The notes under the pieces were generated by a model that was not told where the DNA came from, searched no databases, and saw nothing but the letters and a program-made list of their open reading frames with translations. A stretch of DNA of 23,225 bases from CAZKXX01 sp964556705 (GTDB lineage: Bacteria; Acidobacteriota; Terriglobia; UBA7540), in contig CAZKXX010000062.1 in the NCBI GenBank assembly GCA_964556705.1, positions 1 through 23,225 on the forward strand, given 5' to 3'. The position numbers and the translations under genes were made by a program. Shown here piece after piece: positions 1-6,615 of the stretch. Position 1 is the first letter of the stretch, and every line of letters starts with the position of its first letter.

Positions 1-55
1 GAGGGCCGGTGAGGGAGTCGCAACGAGCGCATAGACTTTGGCGCCGTCGAAGAGC
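1..55 (-). mobile_element. 3'-terminal scrap of an IS110-family transposase
   Basis: These 55 bases are identical to positions 4232-4286, which lie inside the last codons of the IS110-type transposase fragment at 4205-4534. Read on the minus strand they give FDGAKVYALVATPSPAL. The match stops abruptly at position 56, just before a REP-like repeat begins. The left side is cut by the window edge, so the copy may continue outward. It is too short to be identified alone; the assignment rests on identity to the longer fragment. Confidence 0.6.
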
Positions 56-57
56 AG

Positions 58-161
58 GTAGCGCGGAGTGTCGTTTTGCAGGCACTCCGCGGCTTGTGAA
101 GGACGGAGCGTAATAAAATCAGAAAAGCCGCAGAGTCTCAAACGGCGACACTCTGCGCTAC
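58..161. repeat. REP-like inverted hairpin pair (REPIN-like)
   Basis: Two 16-base ends face each other. Positions 58-73 (GTAGCGCGGAGTGTCG) and 146-161 (CGACACTCTGCGCTAC) are reverse complements with one mismatch. Each end also forms its own hairpin: GCGGAGTG at 63-70 pairs with CACTCCGC at 83-90, and CGCAGAGT at 129-136 pairs with ACTCTGCG at 150-157. Two REP hairpins in opposite orientation form the architecture called a REPIN or BIME. It sits between the IS110 scrap and the first recognisable RHS residues. It may mark the breakpoint where the 5' part of the RHS gene was lost. Confidence 0.6.
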
Positions 162-2173
162 CCGCTTCCTGCTCGCCCACGGCGAGTCCGCAGACCGCCA
201 CGGTGTACAGCTACAATGCGGTGGGAGGCGCGACCAAATACTGGCAGTGCACCCCGTACAACTGCTCGGGGTCGTCAAAGTGGGAGATGACCTACAGCTA
301 CAACCTGGCCGGTGACATCACGAGCTGGATCCATCCGGCGGGCTATACGTTTACCCATACCGTGAACACCGCGCAGCGGGTCACAAGGCTTTCGAGCTCG
401 CTGAGTGACGGAACGCACCCTTCGACCCTGGCCGACCTCACTTACGCTGCCCACGGGGCGGTCGCCACGCTGCTGAACGGCTGCGCGGGCACCGGGTGCG
501 TGCAGCGGCAGGAGACCTACGACTATAACAACCGCCTGCAGCCGGTCATGCTCCGTCTCGGCACGGCCGGCTCGCAGGCGGCCAACGCCTGCCTGGTCTA
601 TAATTATTACTCGACGACGGCGCCGACGAGCTGTGCGATTCCCTCGCAGGCGTCAAGCGGGAACAACGGCAACGTGCAGAGTTACTTCTTTCAGGACAAT
701 ACGTCGAGCCCGACACCGAACGTGGGGCACAGCGCGACCTACACCTACGACACCCTGAACCGCCTGGGGAACTCGACGGCGACGGGCAACCAGTCGCACA
801 ACCTGACGTTCACCAACGACCGCTACGGGAACCCGACCTGCTCCGGCACGGGGCTGTGCACGTCGCTTTCCTACAGCGCCAGCACGAACCGGATTACGGC
901 CGTGGGTGGGGTGTCGGTGAGCTACGACGCGGCGGGCAACATGCTGACGGACGCCACGGCGCCGACCTCGTGCAGCTTCACCTGGGACGGAGAGAACCGG
1001 CTCGTTTCGGTCTCCGGCTGCGCGACGGCGAGCTACGTTTATAACGCCCTGGGGCAGCGGGTGGAGAAGCTGGTGGGGACGGCGTACACCGAGTACGCCT
1101 TTGACTTGCAGGGGCAGGTGGTGGCGCACCACAACCGGACGAGCTGGCAGCGGCACATCATTCCGCTCGGGTCGCGGCCACTGGCGCGCTATCAGGACTC
1201 GGTGACGTACTTCCTGCATACGAACCATCTCGGCTCCACCAGCTTCGTCACCGACCATGCGGGGGCGACGATTCAGAAGTCGATTTACTATCCGTACGGG
1301 CAACTGTGGCAGAGCACGACGACGGTGAAAGACGAGCGGTTCGCCTCGCTCAACGAGCGGGACGCGGAGACGACGCTCGACCCGACGCTGTTCCGCAACC
1401 ACCACTCGCGCCTCTACCGCTGGCTCTCCCCCGACCCGCTCGCGGGCTCAATCTCGAATCCTCAGTCGCTCAATCGGTACGCGTACGTGCTCAACAATCC
1501 GTGCAACCTCACTGACCCGCTCGGACTCACTGCATGCGACATAACAATCGTTTGTATATCATCCCAGACATATACCTATGGAGATCCCTCGGGCCGTTCA
1601 GGCGGTTGTTCGGTTACTGTGACTTGCACTGGGGACGGGCCGGATGTGGGTCGCGGGCCGACAGGGGGTCGCGGCGGGGGTGGGGGTGGCACAGGGGTCG
1701 GAACGCCGACCAAGTCCAAAGAATGTGCGGCTAAGAGGATTACTCAGGGAGTCGTGGGAGCAGCAAACTTAGCGATCGGGACGGGAAAACTTGCTATCGC
1801 CGCCGGAAGCGCTGCCGCAATTCCTGCAACTGGAGGACTTAGCACTGCGGGCGTTGCTTATGGATACGTCAGCGGCAGCGGGAACCTTGCTGCCGGTGTG
1901 ATTCAGTTGTTTGGGGCAGCATCTGGAAAGGTTTCGGGGGCCGACAGAGGGGCCCAAGCAGTTCAGTCAGCGACTTCGATCCTCGGTTTGAGTACTCTGG
2001 TCTGGAAACGCGACTTGAAATTAGCAAGCGACGCTGCGGGATTCGAGTCCTTGGGTACTGCCGGAGTAGGCGGGGGTCTCGCTGGACGCCTCGTCGAAGG
2101 GATTCTTGAGAAAAGTCAGTTTGCCCTCGACATTCTGGAGCTTGCTGGCGTGACTGAGGTTGAGTGCCAGTAA
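68..2173 (+). CDS. 5'-truncated RHS protein with C-terminal tip 1 (candidate polymorphic toxin)
   Basis: The open frame encodes 701 residues, but the first 35 or so are read from REP-like repeat DNA. RHS homology begins around position 180-200, so the N-terminal shell of a normal RHS protein (usually well over 1000 residues) is missing. YD repeats follow, for example YTYDTLNRL and VSYDAAGNMLTD. The RHS core end comes next, with HTNHLGSTSFVTD, YYPYGQ, RLYRWLSPDPLAG and RYAYVLNNP. The P-x4-DPxGL motif (DPLGL at 1514-1528) marks the core/tip boundary where known RHS proteins are self-cleaved. The remaining 214 residues form tip 1: a Gly-rich linker, a CAAK motif, then Ala/Gly-rich hydrophobic stretches. 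I recognise no catalytic toxin motif. A small membrane gene follows at once, as expected for a tip/immunity pair. Loss of the N-terminus makes this an orphan or displaced tip unless the 5' part lies elsewhere. RHS identity is secure; toxin function is inferred. Confidence 0.8.
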   Translation: MSFCRHSAACEGRSVIKSEKPQSLKRRHSALPASCSPTASPQTATVYSYNAVGGATKYWQCTPYNCSGSSKWEMTYSYNLAGDITSWIHPAGYTFTHTVNTAQRVTRLSSSLSDGTHPSTLADLTYAAHGAVATLLNGCAGTGCVQRQETYDYNNRLQPVMLRLGTAGSQAANACLVYNYYSTTAPTSCAIPSQASSGNNGNVQSYFFQDNTSSPTPNVGHSATYTYDTLNRLGNSTATGNQSHNLTFTNDRYGNPTCSGTGLCTSLSYSASTNRITAVGGVSVSYDAAGNMLTDATAPTSCSFTWDGENRLVSVSGCATASYVYNALGQRVEKLVGTAYTEYAFDLQGQVVAHHNRTSWQRHIIPLGSRPLARYQDSVTYFLHTNHLGSTSFVTDHAGATIQKSIYYPYGQLWQSTTTVKDERFASLNERDAETTLDPTLFRNHHSRLYRWLSPDPLAGSISNPQSLNRYAYVLNNPCNLTDPLGLTACDITIVCISSQTYTYGDPSGRSGGCSVTVTCTGDGPDVGRGPTGGRGGGGGGTGVGTPTKSKECAAKRITQGVVGAANLAIGTGKLAIAAGSAAAIPATGGLSTAGVAYGYVSGSGNLAAGVIQLFGAASGKVSGADRGAQAVQSATSILGLSTLVWKRDLKLASDAAGFESLGTAGVGGGLAGRLVEGILEKSQFALDILELAGVTEVECQ
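1014..1485 (+). repeat. Long direct repeat, RHS core copy A (partner 4531-5002)
   Basis: This 472-bp block encodes the end of the RHS core. It matches 4531-5002 at a constant offset of 3517 bases, with one difference found by eye (G at 1063, A at 4580). Similarity drops sharply at 1486, eight codons before the DPLGL motif, where the two genes then enter unrelated tips. At the left end the partner copy joins IS110 transposase DNA at 4531. The near identity implies a recent duplication or gene conversion. Confidence 0.9.
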
Positions 2174-2196
2174 CAGGAGCACGCTCGAGGTGGGCC

Positions 2197-2586
2197 ATGC
2201 GGTGGTTTCTTGACTCAGAAAAAGGGACGCTGAGGCCATTTCGATTGACGGCTTTCAACTTCCTTATCCTATTGATGCTAGCTGGCTTAGTTGTAAAAGG
2301 AAACATCTCGCCTTATCCATGGCTGGCTATGGGAGCGTTCGGCCTGTTCATTGTGAACTTCCTCATCGTCCGGAAGGCCCGGTGGCCTCGGGTCCAAGTT
2401 TCTTCCAGACTTGTGAAGACGCTTTGGCTCATTACTGCAGCATATACCATCGCTGGAATTTCGACCATCGTGGTTTGGTACAGAACTCCGGACTTGCCGC
2501 ACACGTTGCAGGGCGTGTTTTCCATCCTGTTCGTAGGCTACCTTTGGTTTCTCCTCTACGTATTGCGCCACAGAGGTGGCGCCTGA
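2197..2586 (+). CDS. Small four-pass membrane protein, candidate immunity protein 1
   Basis: The product has 129 residues and four predicted membrane segments: roughly FNFLILLMLAGLVV, WLAMGAFGLFIVNFLIV, LWLITAAYTIAGISTIVVW and GVFSILFVGYLWFLLYVL. I chose the ATG at 2197 because GAGGTG lies 4 bases upstream. An in-frame GTG at 2164 would overlap the RHS stop codon and add 11 residues. I recognise no family. Its position 23 bases after an RHS tip, and the repetition of the same arrangement two more times in this island, support an immunity role in which the protein protects the producer's inner membrane. That role is an inference from context. Its 3' end overlaps the frame of the next RHS remnant. 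Confidence 0.65.
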   Translation: MRWFLDSEKGTLRPFRLTAFNFLILLMLAGLVVKGNISPYPWLAMGAFGLFIVNFLIVRKARWPRVQVSSRLVKTLWLITAAYTIAGISTIVVWYRTPDLPHTLQGVFSILFVGYLWFLLYVLRHRGGA

Positions 2587-3676
2587 CCGAAACGGCTGGC
2601 GAGTCAAGAAGTCGAATGGGACGCTCTTCTGGCGCGGGTTAGGCGGCGAGATTCTGGCCGAGACGGACCTTTCGGGGAACAACTTGCGGGAGTATATTTA
2701 TTTTGCCGGGCGGCGCGTGGCGCGGCGGGATAACAACGGGACAGTGTATTATTTCCTGCAAGACCACTTGGGCTCGACGCGGATCATCGCCAATGCGAGC
2801 GGGGGCGTGGTGAGGGACTCAGACTACTACCCGCACGGGACGGAGAAGCTGGTCTCGGGGACCGTGGACGACCCGCACAAGTTCGCCGGGATGTATCTGG
2901 ATTCTGAGACCGGACTGTACTACACCTGGTTCCGGATGTACTCGCCGAGCCTGGGCCGCTGGCTGGCGCCCGATCCGATTGCGGGCGACGTGGCGACTCC
3001 GGGCTCACTCAACCGCTACACCTACGTGCTGAACAACCCGGTGAACTACGTGGACCCACTGGGGCTGAATCCGGACTGTGTCGCGACAGTTCTGATTGAA
3101 ACTCATTGGCAATATTCGGGTGGCTCAAGCCCGGGCGTGCCAATCGAAACTACGGTTACCGTGCTGGGTGTGACATGCTCCGGCACGGGCGGTCGATCTG
3201 GCGGAGGGGGCGGTGGAGGGGGAAGTGGCGTTCCGTCACTAAGCCAGGCGATTGCAGAGGTGAACCGCTGTGCGGCAAAGGAGGCACAGAAAGGCAGCGT
3301 CGCCTCGTTTCTAGGCCTGGGGGAAAACCCGGTGGTTAACATACTCTTAGGGAATAACGTCTCAACGTTAAGTCAGCTCGTATTGGGGCCGGACAGAGAA
3401 GAAGCCGGCGGCAGCTTCGCTGGTGCAGTGCTGGGAGCCAAATACTCGACCCCAGCGCTTGAATCCGCAGCTGGAGCGCTCGAGAAAGTCGTAGTTGAGC
3501 CAACGTTTCAGACTATCTTTTCTCGGTCCGGCACTCTTCTCGGTGAAACGACTTTTGGGCGGCTGTTAACATCGGGACTCCGTATGGTCGGTCAGGCTGC
3601 GGCTGCTTCACTAAAGCCCCAGATCCTGCTCGATGCGGGCGTTTACATAGGTGCACTATACGTCTGTGCTCAGTAA
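2576..3676 (+). CDS. Orphan RHS core end with C-terminal tip 2 (candidate polymorphic toxin)
   Basis: This 366-residue frame starts at a GTG that overlaps the end of candidate immunity gene 1. RHS homology begins almost immediately (RVKKSNGTLFW, then LREYIYFAGRRVARRD). It continues through FLQDHLGSTRIIAN, YYPHGTEKL, YYTWFRMYSPSLGRWLAPDPI and RYTYVLNNP, and ends at DPLGL (3053-3067). Only the last 160 or so core residues are present, and they differ clearly from the other two cores. Tip 2 has 202 residues: a short hydrophobic stretch, a poly-Gly linker, a CAAK motif, then Ala/Gly/Leu-rich helices. Its layout resembles tip 1. No nuclease, deaminase or other catalytic signature was seen. The gene has no good ribosome-binding site and no N-terminal shell, so it is probably a displaced orphan cassette that would need recombination with a full RHS gene to be delivered. 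Confidence 0.75.
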   Translation: MAPDRNGWRVKKSNGTLFWRGLGGEILAETDLSGNNLREYIYFAGRRVARRDNNGTVYYFLQDHLGSTRIIANASGGVVRDSDYYPHGTEKLVSGTVDDPHKFAGMYLDSETGLYYTWFRMYSPSLGRWLAPDPIAGDVATPGSLNRYTYVLNNPVNYVDPLGLNPDCVATVLIETHWQYSGGSSPGVPIETTVTVLGVTCSGTGGRSGGGGGGGGSGVPSLSQAIAEVNRCAAKEAQKGSVASFLGLGENPVVNILLGNNVSTLSQLVLGPDREEAGGSFAGAVLGAKYSTPALESAAGALEKVVVEPTFQTIFSRSGTLLGETTFGRLLTSGLRMVGQAAAASLKPQILLDAGVYIGALYVCAQ

Positions 3677-3767
3677 GGAGCCAGCGCCGCCAATATCCTG
3701 AGCTGTGCTTGCGCTCTGATGATAAGGTCGTTGCAGAATTGGTCAGACTTGGCCGAAAGAATCAGCA

Positions 3768-4172
3768 GTGGATAAAGTCAAGGCAATATTCAGACTTGCT
3801 GGCGTTCGCATCTTGTCAGCGTTAGCGTTTGACCCAGCAAAGCTCCATGCGCGAGTTGTAGTACACAGTCTGCTCGCGTTTGGGCTTTTTCTTTCGTCGC
3901 TCGCTGCAATTAGCCATTGGTACGATTGGATTCAAGGAAAAGAATTGGGTATCCGTGTCGCGACTCTCTGGACCGGTGCCATGGTTGCGACCCTTGCCGT
4001 TGCCCGGGAGAGACGATTAGTTATCCTTTGGTGCTTGGCTCTATATGCGGGTCGATTTGCCGTCGGTGCTCTAATTAACCAAGAGCCGCGAGGACTCGTC
4101 ATCGCATTCATCGCATTCTCCGGTTTAATGCTTATGCTCCGCTTTGCACCACCGAGGTCTCCGAGCAAGTAG
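3768..4172 (+). CDS. Small four-pass membrane protein, candidate immunity protein 2
   Basis: The frame encodes 134 residues from a GTG start, 91 bases after tip 2. Membrane segments are evident around VVVHSLLAFGLFLSSLAAI, VATLWTGAMVATLAVA, LVILWCLALYAGRFAVGALI and LVIAFIAFSGLMLMLRF. The number of segments and the length match candidate immunity protein 1, although I see no obvious sequence identity between them. The upstream sequence GAAAG is a weak ribosome-binding site. GC content looks lower here than in the RHS core, which fits a cassette acquired with its tip. The stop codon is followed after 32 bases by the 3' end of the IS110 fragment on the other strand. No family was recognised; the immunity role is inferred from position. 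Confidence 0.6.
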   Translation: MDKVKAIFRLAGVRILSALAFDPAKLHARVVVHSLLAFGLFLSSLAAISHWYDWIQGKELGIRVATLWTGAMVATLAVARERRLVILWCLALYAGRFAVGALINQEPRGLVIAFIAFSGLMLMLRFAPPRSPSK

Positions 4173-4204
4173 ATTCTCTCTTGGTTGTAAAGCGGAAAAG
4201 GTGT

Positions 4205-4534
4205 TTAGGCGCATGCGACCTCCTGGGGGGCGAGGGCCGGTGAGGGAGTCGCAACGAGCGCATAGACTTTGGCGCCGTCGAAGAGCTGGTCGTGTTTGAA
4301 CATGCCGAAGATGGCATGGAGGAGCTTGCGCATAGTGGCGACGAGGGCCTGCATTTTGGTTTTGCCGCGGGCGAGCAGGTGTTCGTAGAAGGCGCGCAGG
4401 TGCGGGTCGTGGCGGACGGCGACCAGGGCGGGCATGTAGAGGGCCCGTCGGAGGTGCTTGTTGCCGGCTTTCGAAATGCGCGGCTTCTTCTCGACGGAGG
4501 ACCCGGAGGTGTGCTGGCGGGGATCGAGGCCCGG
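4205..4534 (-). pseudogene. IS110-family transposase, C-terminal fragment
   Basis: On the minus strand, positions 4534 down to 4205 encode about 109 residues. They start GLDPRQHTSGSS, continue with KPRISKAGNKHLRRALYMPA and KTKMQALVATMRKLLHAI, and end at a TAA stop. This is the C-terminal domain typical of IS110/IS116/IS902 transposases (Transposase_20), including the SG motif that carries the nucleophilic serine in this family. The N-terminal RuvC-like DEDD domain, usually over 200 residues, is absent. The fragment is broken at 4531-4534 by a junction with RHS core DNA in the opposite orientation. The 5' side of the element, where IS110 elements normally carry their guide (bridge) RNA, is gone, so the element cannot be autonomous. 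Confidence 0.85.
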
Positions 4535-5735
4535 CTGCGCGACGGCGAGCTACGTTTATAACGCCCTGGGGCAGCGGGTAGAGAAGCTGGTGGGGACGGC
4601 GTACACCGAGTACGCCTTTGACTTGCAGGGGCAGGTGGTGGCGCACCACAACCGGACGAGCTGGCAGCGGCACATCATTCCGCTCGGGTCGCGGCCACTG
4701 GCGCGCTATCAGGACTCGGTGACGTACTTCCTGCATACGAACCATCTCGGCTCCACCAGCTTCGTCACCGACCATGCGGGGGCGACGATTCAGAAGTCGA
4801 TTTACTATCCGTACGGGCAACTGTGGCAGAGCACGACGACGGTGAAAGACGAGCGGTTCGCCTCGCTCAACGAGCGGGACGCGGAGACGACGCTCGACCC
4901 GACGCTGTTCCGCAACCACCACTCGCGCCTCTACCGCTGGCTCTCCCCCGACCCGCTCGCGGGCTCAATCTCGAATCCTCAGTCGCTCAATCGGTACGCG
5001 TATGTGCTGAATAACCCGACCAATTTGATTGACCCGTTGGGGTTAGAGTGGGGCCCGCCAGACTACATCAACTACAACCCAAGCGATCCATGTGCCTACG
5101 TTCAGTACTCTGTATCGCATGCCGAATGCGCGCATCCGGGCTATCTCTGGCCCAACGGGACACCGATCGGTGGTTCAGGCGTGTCCGTTGGTATCGGCGG
5201 CATGTTGGGTGGTGGCGGCATTGTCGGCTGGAACCCGAATTCCTCGCCCGTTTATTTCCGTCCGCCCTCGCTGGGAAGCTTGTTGGGACTTCCTTCAGCG
5301 CCGAACCCGCTGTGCGATTGGTCGTGCACAGGGCCGGAATGGTCGGGCGCGCTTGGATTCAAGAACAGGGATGTCGATTACACCCAGTTTACGTTCAGCG
5401 TGAACCCAATCGCGGGGCTCTTCGGTTTCACCGTAATAGTTACGATTGATAAGTTCGGGCGGGTATATGTTACACCAGGCGTTAACATCACTAAGGGTTT
5501 CTTCGCCGGGTTCTCGTACACTGCGGGACAGATGGAAGGGTACAATGCGTCATACCCTCCTTCCGCGGACACTCTAAAACAGTTCCTGACGAAGAAAGGC
5601 TGCTCTGCGTCGGTTGGTGCAGCCTTCGTCGGTGCAAGCCGGGAATTCAATGCCGCGGGACAGGGAACCTCAAACCCGATCTTCATGACCCCACAAGCTG
5701 GAATAAGCTGTGGTTACGGGTTCGGACCGTTTTAG
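4458..5735 (+). CDS. Chimeric orphan RHS core end with C-terminal tip 3 (candidate polymorphic toxin)
   Basis: The open frame of 425 residues starts at TTG within antisense IS110 DNA, with GGAGG just upstream at 4450-4454. It crosses the junction at 4531 in frame into the duplicated RHS core. The core segment is identical in protein sequence to the first RHS gene as far as RYAYVLNNP. DPLGL lies at 5031-5045. Tip 3 is 229 residues long and unlike tips 1 and 2. It has a Gly-rich stretch and then a segment of alternating hydrophobic residues (FGFTVIVTIDKFGRVYVTPG, then FFAGFSYTAGQM), ending GYGFGPF, which suggests a beta-rich fold. Such beta-rich tips occur on RHS proteins, but I know no assigned activity. 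The first 24 codons are not RHS and may not be translated. Homology would support a start anywhere after 4535. Confidence 0.7.
   Translation: MLPAFEMRGFFSTEDPEVCWRGSRPGCATASYVYNALGQRVEKLVGTAYTEYAFDLQGQVVAHHNRTSWQRHIIPLGSRPLARYQDSVTYFLHTNHLGSTSFVTDHAGATIQKSIYYPYGQLWQSTTTVKDERFASLNERDAETTLDPTLFRNHHSRLYRWLSPDPLAGSISNPQSLNRYAYVLNNPTNLIDPLGLEWGPPDYINYNPSDPCAYVQYSVSHAECAHPGYLWPNGTPIGGSGVSVGIGGMLGGGGIVGWNPNSSPVYFRPPSLGSLLGLPSAPNPLCDWSCTGPEWSGALGFKNRDVDYTQFTFSVNPIAGLFGFTVIVTIDKFGRVYVTPGVNITKGFFAGFSYTAGQMEGYNASYPPSADTLKQFLTKKGCSASVGAAFVGASREFNAAGQGTSNPIFMTPQAGISCGYGFGPF
4531..5002 (+). repeat. Long direct repeat, RHS core copy C (partner 1014-1485)
   Basis: This is the second member of the 472-bp direct repeat. 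It begins exactly at the junction with the IS110 fragment and ends just before the core/tip boundary. Its flanking tip and membrane gene are unrelated to those of copy A. Recombination between the two copies would delete or excise everything from about 1486 to 5002, including tip 1, the whole of module 2 and the IS110 fragment, and would place tip 3 behind the first core. Confidence 0.9.
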
Positions 5736-5749
5736 GCGCAAAGACAGCA

Positions 5750-6031
5750 ATGGACGAACGGATCCTCTCCATATTTGTCGGTATAGCAGCATTCGCCTTT
5801 CTCGTGGCGGCTGGAATGGCCTGCACCTTCTACCCATACTGGGTGCAGCGAATATTCACAAAGGACTGGGACCGCTCGTCGAAATTGGCGTTCCTTGACG
5901 CATTTGGGCAATGGGTCGTGCGGAGCAGATTCTTCATTTGGAATTGCCGCGTGAGCGGAATCGGGGCTCTGGCAGCCGCCGTCATCCTGTTCTATGGCTT
6001 GGTACGTGCGCTCCGACAGTTGTTCTGCTGA
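5750..6031 (+). CDS. Small membrane protein, candidate immunity protein 3
   Basis: This 93-residue protein starts at ATG 14 bases after the stop of tip 3. It has two predicted membrane segments (ILSIFVGIAAFAFLVAAGMA near the N-terminus and GIGALAAAVILFYGLV near the C-terminus), with a charged loop containing DRSSKLAFLDAFGQW between them. It is shorter than the other two candidate immunity proteins and looks unrelated to them, as tip 3 is unrelated to tips 1 and 2. No family was recognised. The immunity assignment rests only on its place behind an RHS tip. Confidence 0.6.
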   Translation: MDERILSIFVGIAAFAFLVAAGMACTFYPYWVQRIFTKDWDRSSKLAFLDAFGQWVVRSRFFIWNCRVSGIGALAAAVILFYGLVRALRQLFC

Positions 6032-6297
6032 CGGCCTGGGTGTTCCTGTCGGACCACTGGCACGCGCCAGTTCCAGATCGCAGATTCAAGATGTCAGACC
6101 GTTGCGGTCGCAGAGCTTCGCTCCGCGCCACTCCTGGATTGCAGATTGAAGATTCCAGATTCCCGGCGAGCGCTGAAAGAGGCTCGACAGCGTGTGTTCC
6201 TTCGGCCACCGAGAAGAATCCGCATCGCCGTGATAGGCCACAAAAATGCTAACAAGATGTCTGAGGGGGCGAAGTTCGGGCACGGTGTCCGAACCCG
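6032..6297. other. Intergenic region with short repeats
   Basis: No gene was recognised between candidate immunity gene 3 and the kor operon. A 17-base direct repeat differs at two positions (GATCGCAGATTCAAGAT at 6076-6092, GATTGCAGATTGAAGAT at 6137-6153). Between its copies lies a REP-like hairpin (CGCAGAG at 6109-6115 pairing with CTCCGCG at 6121-6127, one mismatch). A short hairpin ACTGGC/GCCAGT lies at 6056-6071. The kor promoter should lie here, but I could not point to a convincing -35/-10 pair. Confidence 0.4.
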
Positions 6298-6327
6298 GTG
6301 GGCGATATCTCCGCGCCCTTGCGGAAC

Positions 6328-6615
6328 ATGCCTGAATCGCACACAGCTCCGGCGCGCACGCGCAAGACGAAAGGTACGGTTTACATCCACTGGGACCGCT
6401 GCAAGGGCTGCGGTTTCTGCATCGAGTTCTGTCCGCCGAAAGTCCTGGCCTTCGACGAAGCGTTCAACACTCACGGATATCACCCGCCGCGTCTGACGAA
6501 TCCCGAGGGCTGCACCGGCTGCGACCTCTGCGGGCTCTATTGCCCCGACTTCGCGATTTACGGCGCGCGGATTCAGGCCGAGGCCGCCGAGGAGGCGCCC
6601 GCGCATGAAGGCTGA
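6328..6615 (+). CDS. korD: 2-oxoacid:ferredoxin oxidoreductase, delta (2x[4Fe-4S] ferredoxin) subunit
   Basis: The 95-residue product is a two-cluster ferredoxin. Cysteines occur as C25xxC28xxC31xxxC35P (CKGCGFCIEFCP) and C62xxC65xxC68xxxC72P (CTGCDLCGLYCP), the standard pattern for two [4Fe-4S] clusters. In this enzyme family the delta subunit carries electrons from the catalytic beta subunit to free ferredoxin. I chose the ATG at 6328; an in-frame start at 6298 would add ten residues with no visible family similarity. The gene overlaps the alpha-subunit gene by 11 bases and heads a D-A-B-C operon. The protein is cytoplasmic. The assignment is strong because all four subunits are present in order. 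Confidence 0.88.
   Translation: MPESHTAPARTRKTKGTVYIHWDRCKGCGFCIEFCPPKVLAFDEAFNTHGYHPPRLTNPEGCTGCDLCGLYCPDFAIYGARIQAEAAEEAPAHEG

Noticed and set aside
653..1405. 250-residue minus-strand open frame, repeated almost identically from 4922 downward
   Set aside because: It lies antisense to the RHS core and is repeated only because the core DNA is duplicated. Its composition (Arg/Val-rich) is that of a GC-rich shadow frame with no recognisable domain.
4173..4534. Possible IS110 bridge RNA
   Set aside because: In IS110 elements of this type the guide RNA lies upstream of the transposase, at the end lost here. The remaining 3' side has only about 30 bases before the next gene.
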